DNA from: an uncultured Clostridiaceae bacterium
GTDB taxonomy: Bacteria; Bacillota; Clostridia; Oscillospirales; Ruminococcaceae
Length of the DNA: 16,521 bases
Assembly: GCA_946411985.1 (NCBI GenBank)
Contig: CAMKFY010000013.1
Location: 1-16,521, forward strand
Direction of reading: 5' to 3'
Shown: piece after piece, positions 6,649 to 14,200 of the stretch
Layout of the letters: every line of letters starts with the position of its first letter
How positions within the stretch are numbered: position 1 is the stretch's first letter
Program-made: the position numbers and the translations under genes
The notes under the pieces: model-generated
Told to the model about the DNA's origin: nothing
The model's input: the letters and a program-made list of their open reading frames with translations, nothing else
The model's database searches: none

Positions 6649-7334
6649 TTCTTTCTTTCGTGGTTGTAAAAAAGTTCTTTAATTTTCCTTCTGTCTTTTC
6701 TTCTTATGGGTATTTTTTCTCCACTTTTCATTAGAAATGTTTGCAGCTTTATGCTATCTACCCAGTCAAAATTTACTATTGTGCCTCTTATGCAGTTTGA
6801 AAAATTTTTATTATCTTTAAAATTTTCCACAAACTTTTTAAATGTTATTCTTGTTGAAAAAATTTTATCTGTTGTGTGGATTATAACGTTGTGGCCTTGT
6901 TTTTCCACAAAATGTATGTCTTTTATTGCTATAGGTATTTTTTGCCAATTTGAATTTATTGTTATTACTTCATCGTTGAATTTTATACACTTTTTTATAG
7001 CAAATTCAAATTCCTCGTACGAAAAGGGCATTAGCATATAGTATTGTATATCTAATTTATAACCTTGCACAGCCCATTTTGCGGTTTTGCAGCAGAATAT
7101 TATTTTTGATGAAGGGTTATTTTTCACTATAGATGGAGCAACATTTATTATGTTATCATAATTGTTTGAGTGTATTAAAATAAAAATGTTTATATTCTTA
7201 GCATTTTGAATTAATGCTTGTTTATTTTCAAAAAAATTTGGAAGTAAATTATAGTTTTTTTCTTTATTAAGCTTATAAATTTTTTTTTCAAAATTTAGAA
7301 ATTCTTCCTTTTCCCCAAAAATAGCTATATCCAA
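6642..7334 (-). CDS. LytTR-family response regulator with degenerate receiver domain
   Basis: DNA-binding regulator of the LytTR/AgrA type. With the start chosen here it has 230 residues. The N-terminal half follows a CheY-like plan, from DIAIFGEKEEF to QYYMLMPFSYEEFEFAI. However, the acidic pair, the phospho-acceptor Asp (the strand reads FILIHSNN) and the KPF lysine (MPF here) are missing, so it is probably not phosphorylated. The C-terminal about 100 residues carry the LytTR fold pattern: IAIKDIHFVEKQGHNVIIHT, FSNCIRGTIVNFDWVDSI and GEKIPIRRK. An ATG at 7370 extends the frame by 12 codons but lacks a ribosome site, and a promoter -10 lies only 4 bases before it. TTG at 7334 has GGGAGAT 6 bases upstream and starts right at the receiver. 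No histidine kinase is nearby. It is divergent to the lipoprotein genes. Confidence 0.85.
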   Translation of the reverse strand: MDIAIFGEKEEFLNFEKKIYKLNKEKNYNLLPNFFENKQALIQNAKNINIFILIHSNNYDNIINVAPSIVKNNPSSKIIFCCKTAKWAVQGYKLDIQYYMLMPFSYEEFEFAIKKCIKFNDEVITINSNWQKIPIAIKDIHFVEKQGHNVIIHTTDKIFSTRITFKKFVENFKDNKNFSNCIRGTIVNFDWVDSIKLQTFLMKSGEKIPIRRKDRRKIKELFYNHERKKI

Positions 7335-7374
7335 CTGCTTATCTCCCGAATTTATATTTAGCAATTCCATATTT

Positions 7375-7403
7375 TATATAAAACTATATAAAAATTTTAG
7401 CAA
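7375..7403 (-). promoter_or_regulatory. Predicted promoter of the LytTR regulator gene
   Basis: TTGCTA (7403-7398) and TATATA (7380-7375) on the minus strand are separated by 17 bases. Transcription would begin at about 7368-7366, at or inside the ATG at 7370. This favours TTG 7334 as the true start, with a leader of about 33 nt containing GGGAGAT. Confidence 0.5.
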
Positions 7404-7450
7404 AAAAAAATATAAATAAAATTATATGATTTAACCAAAAAAAAAATATT

Positions 7451-7480
7451 TTTTGTAGTTTTTTGTAGTTTTTTTAGTTA
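7451..7480 (+). repeat. Tandem 10-bp direct repeats in divergent regulatory region
   Basis: TTTTGTAGTT is repeated head to tail (7451-7460, 7461-7470) and followed by a degenerate third copy TTTTTAGTTA (7471-7480). The 10-bp period places the AGTT cores on one face of the helix. LytTR proteins bind direct repeats with a GTT core, usually about 21 bp apart, so a binding site is conceivable but the spacing is not canonical. Confidence 0.45.
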
Positions 7481-7555
7481 TTTTTCTATTAAACAAACAT
7501 TTAGAAACCAAGTTAATACATTTTCAACCGTATTTATTGCACAAGATTTAATTAG

Positions 7556-7598
7556 GTGGTAAACTTACCGCAGAACGAAGTTGGTGTATAGTTTACAC
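7556..7598. promoter_or_regulatory. Two dyads upstream of the first lipoprotein gene (operator candidates)
   Basis: GGTAA-AC-TTACC (7558-7569) and GTGTA-TAGTT-TACAC (7584-7598) are small dyads about 27 bp apart, centre to centre. They also share an inverted pair GTAAACT (7559-7565) / AGTTTAC (7590-7596). They lie 60-100 bases before the lipoprotein ATG, just upstream of a TATAAT (7629-7634) that lacks a good -35, which would suit an activator-dependent promoter. Function is inferred. Confidence 0.4.
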
Positions 7599-7658
7599 TT
7601 AGTCGTTATTTTATAGTGTCTATTTGTATATAATATTTTGAAAGGGGTCTAATCAGTA

Positions 7659-8249
7659 ATGAAAAAAAGATTGGCGTTTTGTTTTGCAGCTTCCTTTGCT
7701 TTAGCAAGCCTGCTAATGACGGGTTGTGGGGAAAAAGGGGATAATGCAAATAATAACACTAACAATACTGCGAAAACTGAAACCGAGAAACCTGGAGCCC
7801 AGAAAACTGTGACGGGGGGTAAAAATTCAACCTCTACCCCTGGTGGCTTGCATGAGGTTGGTACAACAGATACCACTAAAACGGATAATACCACTAAAGT
7901 GACCAATACTACAACCCAAAATACGGGTTTAAGTGACTCATTTCTTGACGGTTTAGGTAGTGAGGAAAATAAAACTGTGAAGGATGAAAATAAGACTGTG
8001 AAGGATGAAAATAAAACTACGAAGACTACTGAGGACAAAAATGATAGGGGTAAAACTACGAAGACTGAAAATAAAACTACGAAGACTGAAAATAAAACTA
8101 CGAAGACTACTGACAAGAAGTCTGCTGATGGAAAAGGTGTTAGAGGTAAAAGCCCAGAGAAGGATAATAAGAAAATGAAAGATTCAAAACTAACAAATAA
8201 TTTAAGTTCATTGAATGATTCAAAAAAGGCAGAAGTTAATCTTGGTTAA
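7659..8249 (+). CDS. Low-complexity repeat lipoprotein (unknown function)
   Basis: The protein has 196 residues. A type II signal peptide MKKRLAF...LLMTGC gives lipidated Cys23, so the mature protein should be anchored on the outer face of the membrane. The rest is hydrophilic and probably unstructured, rich in Thr, Asn, Lys, Asp and Glu. Residues 103-150 contain seven-residue repeats (ENKTVKD then KTTKTEN types) encoded by near-identical 21-bp units. A short amphipathic stretch SDSFLDGLGS (92-101) precedes the repeats. ATG 7659 has AAAGGGG 11 bases upstream. It is the first of three consecutive lipoprotein genes and is divergent from the LytTR regulator. I recognise no family; a cell-wall spacer, adhesin stalk or ion-binding polymer are all possible. 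The antisense frame rich in Val/Phe/Ser is a shadow. Confidence 0.8.
   Translation: MKKRLAFCFAASFALASLLMTGCGEKGDNANNNTNNTAKTETEKPGAQKTVTGGKNSTSTPGGLHEVGTTDTTKTDNTTKVTNTTTQNTGLSDSFLDGLGSEENKTVKDENKTVKDENKTTKTTEDKNDRGKTTKTENKTTKTENKTTKTTDKKSADGKGVRGKSPEKDNKKMKDSKLTNNLSSLNDSKKAEVNLG
7965..8108 (+). repeat. Tandem 21-bp coding repeats in lipoprotein gene
   Basis: Units of the GAAAATAAAACTGTGAAGGA type occur first, then AAAACTACGAAGACTGAAAA units, in two clusters divided by a short unique segment. Copies differ by single bases. Such arrays expand and contract by slippage or recombination in steps of seven codons without breaking the frame. Confidence 0.8.
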
Positions 8250-8356
8250 TATCTAATGGTTTAGTGGTTTTATGATTTTGTGTGGAGATAAGTTTTAGTG
8301 TTTTGATTTGGATTTTATTTTTATATTGTTTTTATATTTTGAGGAGGAATTTTATT

Positions 8357-8491
8357 ATGAAAAAGATTGTATTATTATTTGCAACATTGTCCATGGTTAT
8401 GTTTGGCTTAACTGCTTGTGGTGGGGAAAAAAATAATGGTGGTAGTAATGCTAATAATCAAACTGATGGTGCAAATGCAAATAGGAATTAG
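8357..8491 (+). CDS. Very small lipoprotein (44 aa, unknown function)
   Basis: ATG 8357 is preceded by the very strong ribosome site GAGGAGGA (8341-8348). The signal peptide ends in FGLTAC with lipidated Cys21, leaving a mature chain of only 24 residues made mostly of Gly, Asn, Ala, Asp and Gln. An upstream in-frame ATG at 8282 lacks a ribosome site and would bury the signal peptide, so it was rejected. The gene sits 107 bp after the repeat lipoprotein, and a hairpin terminator follows. Comparable tiny lipoproteins include toxin-antitoxin lysis peptides and entericidins, but there is no sequence resemblance I can defend. Confidence 0.75.
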   Translation: MKKIVLLFATLSMVMFGLTACGGEKNNGGSNANNQTDGANANRN

Positions 8492-8503
8492 GCTTTTAAG
8501 TTT

Positions 8504-8543
8504 CTGCGTTTGAAAAAAATGAGTCAAACGCAGGGTTTTGTTT
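8504..8543 (+). terminator. Rho-independent terminator after the small lipoprotein gene
   Basis: Perfect 10-bp arms CTGCGTTTGA (8504-8513) and TCAAACGCAG (8524-8533) with a 10-base A-rich loop, followed by GGTTTTGTTT. The U-tract is interrupted, so some read-through to the next lipoprotein gene is possible. Confidence 0.75.
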
Positions 8544-8574
8544 GTATATTTGAATTTTTAGTGGGGTTATTTTT

Positions 8575-9480
8575 ATGAACAGAAGGTTGGTATTTTTATC
8601 TATTATTTTGGCTTTTCCTCTTATTGGTTTAACCGGTTGTTGGCCTTTTGGGAAGAAGTCTCGGCAGTCTCCTAATGTGGAGAGTGAGTTAAACACTGCG
8701 TCTAATTTTGATAGATCTATAACTTCTGATAGTGAGGTTGCGGATGTGTCTAGCAGCACAGAAGAAGATTTTTTTACTAACTACGGGTCTGGCTATGGGT
8801 CGGGTTCTAGTTTAGGGAATTCTGTTAACAATGCTAAAGGCAAAAGGCCATCTATCGGTGAGACGCCTAGTGGTTCGCGTAAGGGTAGTGGTGTTTCGAA
8901 CGGGTCTGCTGGTTCTAATAATAATGCTACTGTTATTACGTCAAATAATAGTAAAAATAATAATAATAAAAATAACAAGGGAGTTGGCACGGCAAATTCA
9001 GCTTTAAATAAGTCTGATAGTGCAAATAGTGGTATTAAAAAGCCTGATGCTTCTGTTCAAACTGGAAAAACCACCCCTAAAGTTGATAGGAAAACGAAAA
9101 GTGGGGTGCCTATGTATACTCAGGAACAGCTTGATAAAGCTGTGTCTGATGCTGTTAAAAAAAGTGCTGCAGCGCCTAATAATGGGGCTGCGTCTGGAGG
9201 CAACCCAGCTTCAACAAATTCTGGGTCTTCGGCGGCTCCTAATTTGCAGCCCGCAAAGCCTGCAGTTAGTTCAGAGCATAAAGAGCAAGCAAGCAATCAA
9301 CCTGCTGTTCCTACTACAGCTGCGGAGGTGCAGGTTATTCAAACTGTTCCTCCTGTGGAGGTTGGCAGTGTTGTTGACGCTGCTCCTGTTGTGCCTCCTA
9401 CTCCTACGTCTAATGCTGTTGGAAACGGTGGGCAGCTGGCTGCTGCAGCACCGAGCATTTCGTCTGTGGCTGTGAATTAA
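8575..9480 (+). CDS. Large low-complexity lipoprotein (301 aa, unknown function)
   Basis: The signal peptide MNRRLVFLSIILAFPLIGLTGC gives lipidated Cys22. The mature chain is almost entirely disordered-looking. A Ser/Gly/Asn-rich half (about 35-150) includes GSGYGSGS and asparagine runs. A short ordered-looking segment MYTQEQLDKAVSDAVKKSAA (180-199) could be helical. An Ala/Pro/Val-rich tail (200-301) follows. GTGGGGT lies 8 bases before ATG 8575. Codons end mainly in T and Ile is ATT, unlike the ATA-rich rpoB and dnaA genes, and G+C is visibly higher. It is third in the lipoprotein series and ends in a strong terminator. No LPXTG anchor or enzyme domain is present. I recognise no family; a surface or cell-wall-spanning structural role is only a guess. 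Confidence 0.8.
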   Translation: MNRRLVFLSIILAFPLIGLTGCWPFGKKSRQSPNVESELNTASNFDRSITSDSEVADVSSSTEEDFFTNYGSGYGSGSSLGNSVNNAKGKRPSIGETPSGSRKGSGVSNGSAGSNNNATVITSNNSKNNNNKNNKGVGTANSALNKSDSANSGIKKPDASVQTGKTTPKVDRKTKSGVPMYTQEQLDKAVSDAVKKSAAAPNNGAASGGNPASTNSGSSAAPNLQPAKPAVSSEHKEQASNQPAVPTTAAEVQVIQTVPPVEVGSVVDAAPVVPPTPTSNAVGNGGQLAAAAPSISSVAVN

Positions 9481-9488
9481 ATTGTTGT

Positions 9489-9518
9489 TTCTGCACAAAA
9501 AGCTGTGCAGAATTTTTT
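9489..9518 (+). terminator. Strong Rho-independent terminator ending the lipoprotein cluster
   Basis: Perfect 9-bp arms TTCTGCACA (9489-9497) and TGTGCAGAA (9504-9512), 6-base loop, then TTTTTTG. It begins 8 bases after the stop codon. No U-run exists on the minus strand, so it does not obviously terminate the convergent Trk gene. Confidence 0.9.
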
Positions 9519-9542
9519 GTGCCCTCGAGCTGTTAAGCCGTT

Positions 9543-10907
9543 TCAAACATACAAATCTGCTTCAGGCAGTAGTATTTGTTTTTTGCTAGTTGGTTTTAGT
9601 TTAAATATTAATGCAAATGAAATAGGGCCTATTCTCCCTATATACATTAAAAGTATTAGTATGCATCTTGTAAAATAACTAAAATTTAAGGAATCTGTTA
9701 TTTGAAACCCTGTTGTTGAAAAGGCAGATGTTACTGTAAATAAAATGTTACCGAGCCCAACTTTCGAATCTATACTCCATATACATAAAACAGATATAAA
9801 TATTATAATTATAGATAAAATAAAAAGAGCTACAGCTTTATATGTTGTGGTTCTATTTATTTTATGGCCAAACATTGTGTTTTCGTTTTCGTTTTTTATA
9901 ACACAAAATGTTGTAGATATTAAAACTATAAATGTTGTTATTTTTATGCCGCCTGCTGTGCCTGTAGGGCTAGCTCCAATAAACATTAATATAGATAAAA
10001 ATAGTTTACTAAAATTTGTTATATTGCTTAAATTAATAGTGGTAAACCCACTTGTTCTTGAAGCTGTGGAGGTGAAAAAAGCGTTTGCTATCTTTTCCAT
10101 AATTGTCATATCTTTTAAGCTTTTATTATATTCTAATAGGAAAAACACTAGTGTCCCAAAAAATATTAAAAATAAAGAGCCATATATAGCAATTTTAGAA
10201 TTTATAGATAAAAATTTGAACCTACCCTTACATTTTTTTAAATTTAAAATTTCATTTAAAACAACAAACCCAATTCCCCCTAAAATTGTAAGAATGCTCA
10301 TTGTTAATATTACTGTGTAGTCTTTTTGAAATGGCATAAAGCTGCAATTTTTATATATAATACCGTTCAAATCTAGCCCTGCATTGCAATAAGAGGCTAT
10401 AGATGAAAATGCTGCCATAAATATGCCATAAGCTCCAAATTTTTTACAAAAAGAAAAGCTAAGTATAATAGTCCCTACAAATTCGCAAACAAATGTTATC
10501 ATTAATACATTTTTAAAAACAGATTTTATATCTGCGAAATTTTTAACATTTATTTGGCTAGAGGCAAGTTTCATGTTTTTTAGACTTAGTCTATTGTTTA
10601 AAATTAATAGGAAAATAGAGGAAAAGGTTATAAGCCCGAGCCCCCCTGTTTGTATTAATATTAATATTACTATTTTGCCAAAATGAGACCATTGCGTAAA
10701 TGTGTCTTTTATTGTAAGCCCAGTTACGCATGTGGCTGATGTTGAGGTGTATAGTGCGTCTAAAAAATATATATGCTGCCCTTTGTTTGAAGAAATTGGC
10801 ATATATAGCAAAAATGCACCTATAAGTATTATTGTTATGAAACTAAAGCAAACGGTGCGGACCGGGTTTTTTGTTAATATCTTTTTTCTTTTGTATATTT
10901 TTATCAT
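9543..10907 (-). CDS. TrkH/KtrB-family potassium transporter membrane subunit
   Basis: Membrane pore of a K+ uptake system of the Trk/Ktr superfamily, usually gated by a cytoplasmic RCK protein (KtrA/TrkA). At 454 residues it has KtrB length and eight to ten membrane segments in the four-fold M1-P-M2 plan. Each selectivity-filter glycine is visible: TSATCVTGL (about Gly63), SYCNAGLDL (about 178), TASRTSGFT (about 288) and SAFSTTGFQ (about 401). The third-repeat gating loop is present as GASPTGTAGGIKITT. The C-terminal GRIGPISFAL is typical. ATG 10907 follows GGAGGGG by 8 bases. It is divergent to rpoB and convergent with the lipoproteins. No ktrA/trkA gene is next to it, so the regulatory partner must lie elsewhere or be missing. 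Na+-coupled KtrB is more likely than proteobacterial TrkH. Confidence 0.93.
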   Translation of the reverse strand: MIKIYKRKKILTKNPVRTVCFSFITIILIGAFLLYMPISSNKGQHIYFLDALYTSTSATCVTGLTIKDTFTQWSHFGKIVILILIQTGGLGLITFSSIFLLILNNRLSLKNMKLASSQINVKNFADIKSVFKNVLMITFVCEFVGTIILSFSFCKKFGAYGIFMAAFSSIASYCNAGLDLNGIIYKNCSFMPFQKDYTVILTMSILTILGGIGFVVLNEILNLKKCKGRFKFLSINSKIAIYGSLFLIFFGTLVFFLLEYNKSLKDMTIMEKIANAFFTSTASRTSGFTTINLSNITNFSKLFLSILMFIGASPTGTAGGIKITTFIVLISTTFCVIKNENENTMFGHKINRTTTYKAVALFILSIIIIFISVLCIWSIDSKVGLGNILFTVTSAFSTTGFQITDSLNFSYFTRCILILLMYIGRIGPISFALIFKLKPTSKKQILLPEADLYV

Positions 10908-11029
10908 TATAAAAACCCCTCCATATATGTTATTTTAAAACACACAAGGTAATTTTAACACAATAATATAAAAAAAAACAATTAAAATATATAAAATATT
11001 TAGAAAATTTATTTTTTTATATTTAAAAC

Positions 11030-11058
11030 TTGACATAAATATCAAAATACAGTACAAT
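11030..11058 (+). promoter_or_regulatory. Near-consensus sigma-A promoter of rpoBC
   Basis: TTGACA (11030-11035) and TACAAT (11053-11058) with a 17-base spacer, five of six bases matching at the -10. Transcription would begin near 11065, leaving a leader of about 155 nt before rpoB. The remaining gap 10908-11029 shows only the Trk ribosome site and AT-rich sequence. Confidence 0.85.
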
Positions 11059-11107
11059 GTTACATTATGTTGTATTTTGGAGTTTTGTATTTAAATTTAT
11101 GCGCAGG

Positions 11108-11142
11108 TTTAGTTTTAGTTATATATTAAGCTAAATTTTTTT
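11108..11142 (+). terminator. Possible attenuator hairpin in the rpoB leader
   Basis: TTTAGTTT (11108-11115) pairs with AAGCTAAA (11128-11135) over 8 positions including one wobble, with a 12-base loop and an immediate run of seven T. The stem is AT-rich and weak, so it could act as a partial terminator controlling RNA polymerase synthesis, or be chance in AT-rich DNA. Confidence 0.35.
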
Positions 11143-11218
11143 ATGCTCTTTTTGGTTTTTATATTGTCAAAAATTTAAATTTATAAGAAATTTAAAAAAT
11201 AGGGGGTAGTAAACACCT

Positions 11219-14200
11219 ATGGCTAACTTAAAATCAATAAAGTTGGGCAAAACCACGAGAATTAGTTTTGCTAAAATGAATGAAGTTGTAGATATGCCCA
11301 ATTTAATAGAAATACAGAAAAAATCTTACGAATGGTTTATAAAGGAAGGTTTGCGTGAAGTATTTCAAGATGCTTCATATATTTTAGATAGTTCTGGTAG
11401 TTTATTGCTTGAATTTATAGATTATAGGTTTGATGACGAGCCAAAATATAGTATTATGGAGTGCAAGGAGCGAGATGCAAGCTTTACAGTGCCACTTAGG
11501 GTTATGGCGAGGCTTAAAAATTTAAAGTTAAACGAGGTAAAAGAGCAGGAAATTTTTATGGGTGAGTTCCCTTTAATGACAGCCAGTGGAACTTTTATAA
11601 TTAGTGGCGCTGAGCGTGTTGTTGTGTCACAACTTGTTCGTTCGCCTGGCGTTTACTATGGTAGCGAATATGATAAGTCTGGTAAGAAGAAGTTTTTAGG
11701 CACAATAATTCCAAATAGGGGCACTTGGTTGGAGTTTGAAACAGATTCAAATGACGTATTTTATGTTCGAATAGATAAAAATAAGAAAATACCGATAACA
11801 TTATTTATACGGTCTTTGCTTAAAATTAAAGATGTTGTTAACGAAGGAGAAGATATTTTTACAGATTTTGAAGGAATAGATGACGAAATATATGGCATTT
11901 TCGGCAAAGATAAGAGAATATATAAAACAATAACTAGCAAAGACGCCACAAAAAGCGCAAATGAAGCTATAGTGGAGCTATATAAAAAATTAAGGCCAGG
12001 AGAGCCAGTAACACTAGACACAGCAGCAATATATATAAAAAACCTATTTTTTGATGAGAGGAGATATGACCTTTCTCGGGTTGGCAGATATAAATATAAT
12101 AAAGAACTTTCTCTTTCATCTAGAGTGGTGGGCAGAAAGCTTTTTGAAAATGTGGTTAGTGAATATACCGGAGAGGTTTTGGCTGAAAAGGGAGAGGTTA
12201 TAACAAAAGAGAAGGCTTTGTTAATAGAAAACGCTGGGGTAACTTCTGTTTGTTTAGATGTAGACGGTGAGGCTGTTAATGTTATTTCTAATGGTATGGT
12301 AGATATTAAAGATTTTATAGATATAGATGCGGAAAAATATGGGATAAAAGAAAAGGTTCGGTTCAGCGTTCTTAGAGCTTTAATGGAAAAATATGAAGAC
12401 GAAGAAGCTTTAAAAGAAGCTATAAAAGATAATTTAGATAGGTTGATGCCTAAATGCATTTTAAAAGATGATATTTTTGCTTCTATAAACTATTTAAACT
12501 GTTTAGCAAGTGGCGTAGGCGTAATAGCCGATATAGACCATTTGCAAAATAGGCGCGTGCGTTGTGTTGGGGAGCTTTTGCAAAATCAGTTTAGAATAGG
12601 TATAGCAAGAATGGAGCGTGTTATAAAAGAGCGTATGACTTTGCAAGCAAATGATATTGAGGTGTTAACTCCACAGGCACTTGTTAACATAAGGCCTATT
12701 GTGGCTGTTATGAGGGAGTTTTTTGGTTCGTCTCCTCTTTCGCAGTTTATGGATCAAACAAACCCTTTAGCAGAGCTTACACATAAAAGAAGGCTTTCTG
12801 CTTTAGGGCCTGGTGGGCTTTCTAGAGATAGGGCGGGCTTTGAAGTGCGAGATGTGCACTATACTCATTACGGTAGGATGTGCCCTATAGAAACTCCAGA
12901 AGGGCCAAATATAGGGCTTATTTCATATTTGGCGTTATTTGCAAGGCTAAATAAATATGGTTTTGTGGCTGCTCCATATAGAAAGGTAGATAAATCTACT
13001 GGAATTGTTACCGATGAAGTGGAATATATGACGGCAGACATGGAGGACAGGTATATTGTGGCTCAGGCAAATGAGCCGTTAGATGAAAATAATAGATTTG
13101 TTAATGAAAGAGTTCATGCTAGGCATATAGACCAAATTATAGAAATAGAAAATAAAGAAGTAGATTATATGGATGTGTCCCCTAAAATGGTGGTGTCTGT
13201 GGCTACTTCTATGGTGCCTTTTTTGGAAAATGATGATGCTAACAGAGCTTTAATGGGAGCAAATATGCAAAGGCAAGCAGTGCCACTTTTAATATCTGAA
13301 GCGCCAATAGTTGGCACAGGCATAGAGTATAAAGCTGCGGTAGATTCTGGGGCTATAGTTTGCAGTGATTTTGATGGCACGGTTACGGCGTTATCTGGAG
13401 ATAGAATAGTAATAACAGATGATGAAAATGGCAAGAAGCATGAATATAAGCTTATAAAATTTTCGCGGTCTAACCAAAGCACATGTGTAAATCAGCGGCC
13501 TATAGTAGATATAAATGAGCATGTTACTAAGGGGCAGGTTATAGCAGATGGGCCAGCCACAGATAACGGTGAAATAAGTTTGGGGAAGAATGTTCTTGTT
13601 GGGTTTATGCCTTGGGAAGGTTATAATTATGAAGACGCTATTTTAATTAATGAAAAATTGGTAAAGGAAGACACATACACGTCAATTCACATAGAAGAAT
13701 ATGAGTGTGAGGTGCGCGATACAAAACTTGGGCCAGAAGAAATAACAAGAGAGATACCAAACGTTGGAGAAGATTCTTTAAAAAATTTAGATGAACAAGG
13801 CATAATTAGAATAGGCGCTGAAGTTAGAGCAGGAGATATATTGGTTGGAAAGATAACCCCAAAAGGAGAAACAGAGCTAACTTCGGAAGAAAGGTTATTA
13901 AGAGCCATATTTGGAGAAAAAGCAAAAGAAGTAAGAGATACTTCTCTTAGAGTGCCCCATGGGGAGTATGGAATAGTTAAAGATGTTAAAGTTTTTACAA
14001 AAAAGAATTGTGATGAACTTTTGCCAGGCGTTAATGTTGTGGTGCGCTGCTATATAATACAAAAGCGAAAAATAAGTGTTGGCGATAAAATGGCGGGTAG
14101 GCACGGCAATAAAGGAGTTGTGTCACATATTTTGCCGCAGGAAGATATGCCGTTTTTGCCAGATGGCACGCCGCTTGATATTGTGCTGAGCCCTCTTGGA

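Noticed and set aside
3723..6909. TTTTCCACA, one base from the canonical DnaA box, at 3723-3731, 6823-6831 and 6901-6909
   Set aside because: All three lie inside genes (dnaA and the LytTR gene), where the complementary strand simply encodes Val-Glu-Lys/Asn (GTG GAA AA). They are scattered rather than clustered, so they are probably coding coincidences, although one-off DnaA binding cannot be excluded.
7965..8108. CRISPR-like short tandem repeats
   Set aside because: The 21-bp units abut without unique spacers and stay in frame inside a lipoprotein gene; there are no cas genes.
7649..8116. Antisense reading frame rich in Val, Phe, Ser on the minus strand
   Set aside because: It is the mirror of the Lys/Asn/Thr repeat lipoprotein, with no ribosome site or promoter; the plus frame has a signal peptide and a ribosome site.
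8282..8356. Longer start (ATG 8282) for the small lipoprotein
   Set aside because: No ribosome site, and it would place 25 residues before a perfect signal peptide; ATG 8357 has GAGGAGGA at good spacing.
9020..9475. 151-codon Leu-rich frame overlapping the large lipoprotein gene in another frame
   Set aside because: A shadow of GCT/CCT/GTT-rich codons: no ribosome site, and the composition follows from the frame shift.
9745..10320. 191-codon hydrophobic plus-strand frame opposite the Trk gene
   Set aside because: Antisense of membrane-segment codons; the minus frame has all family motifs and a ribosome site.
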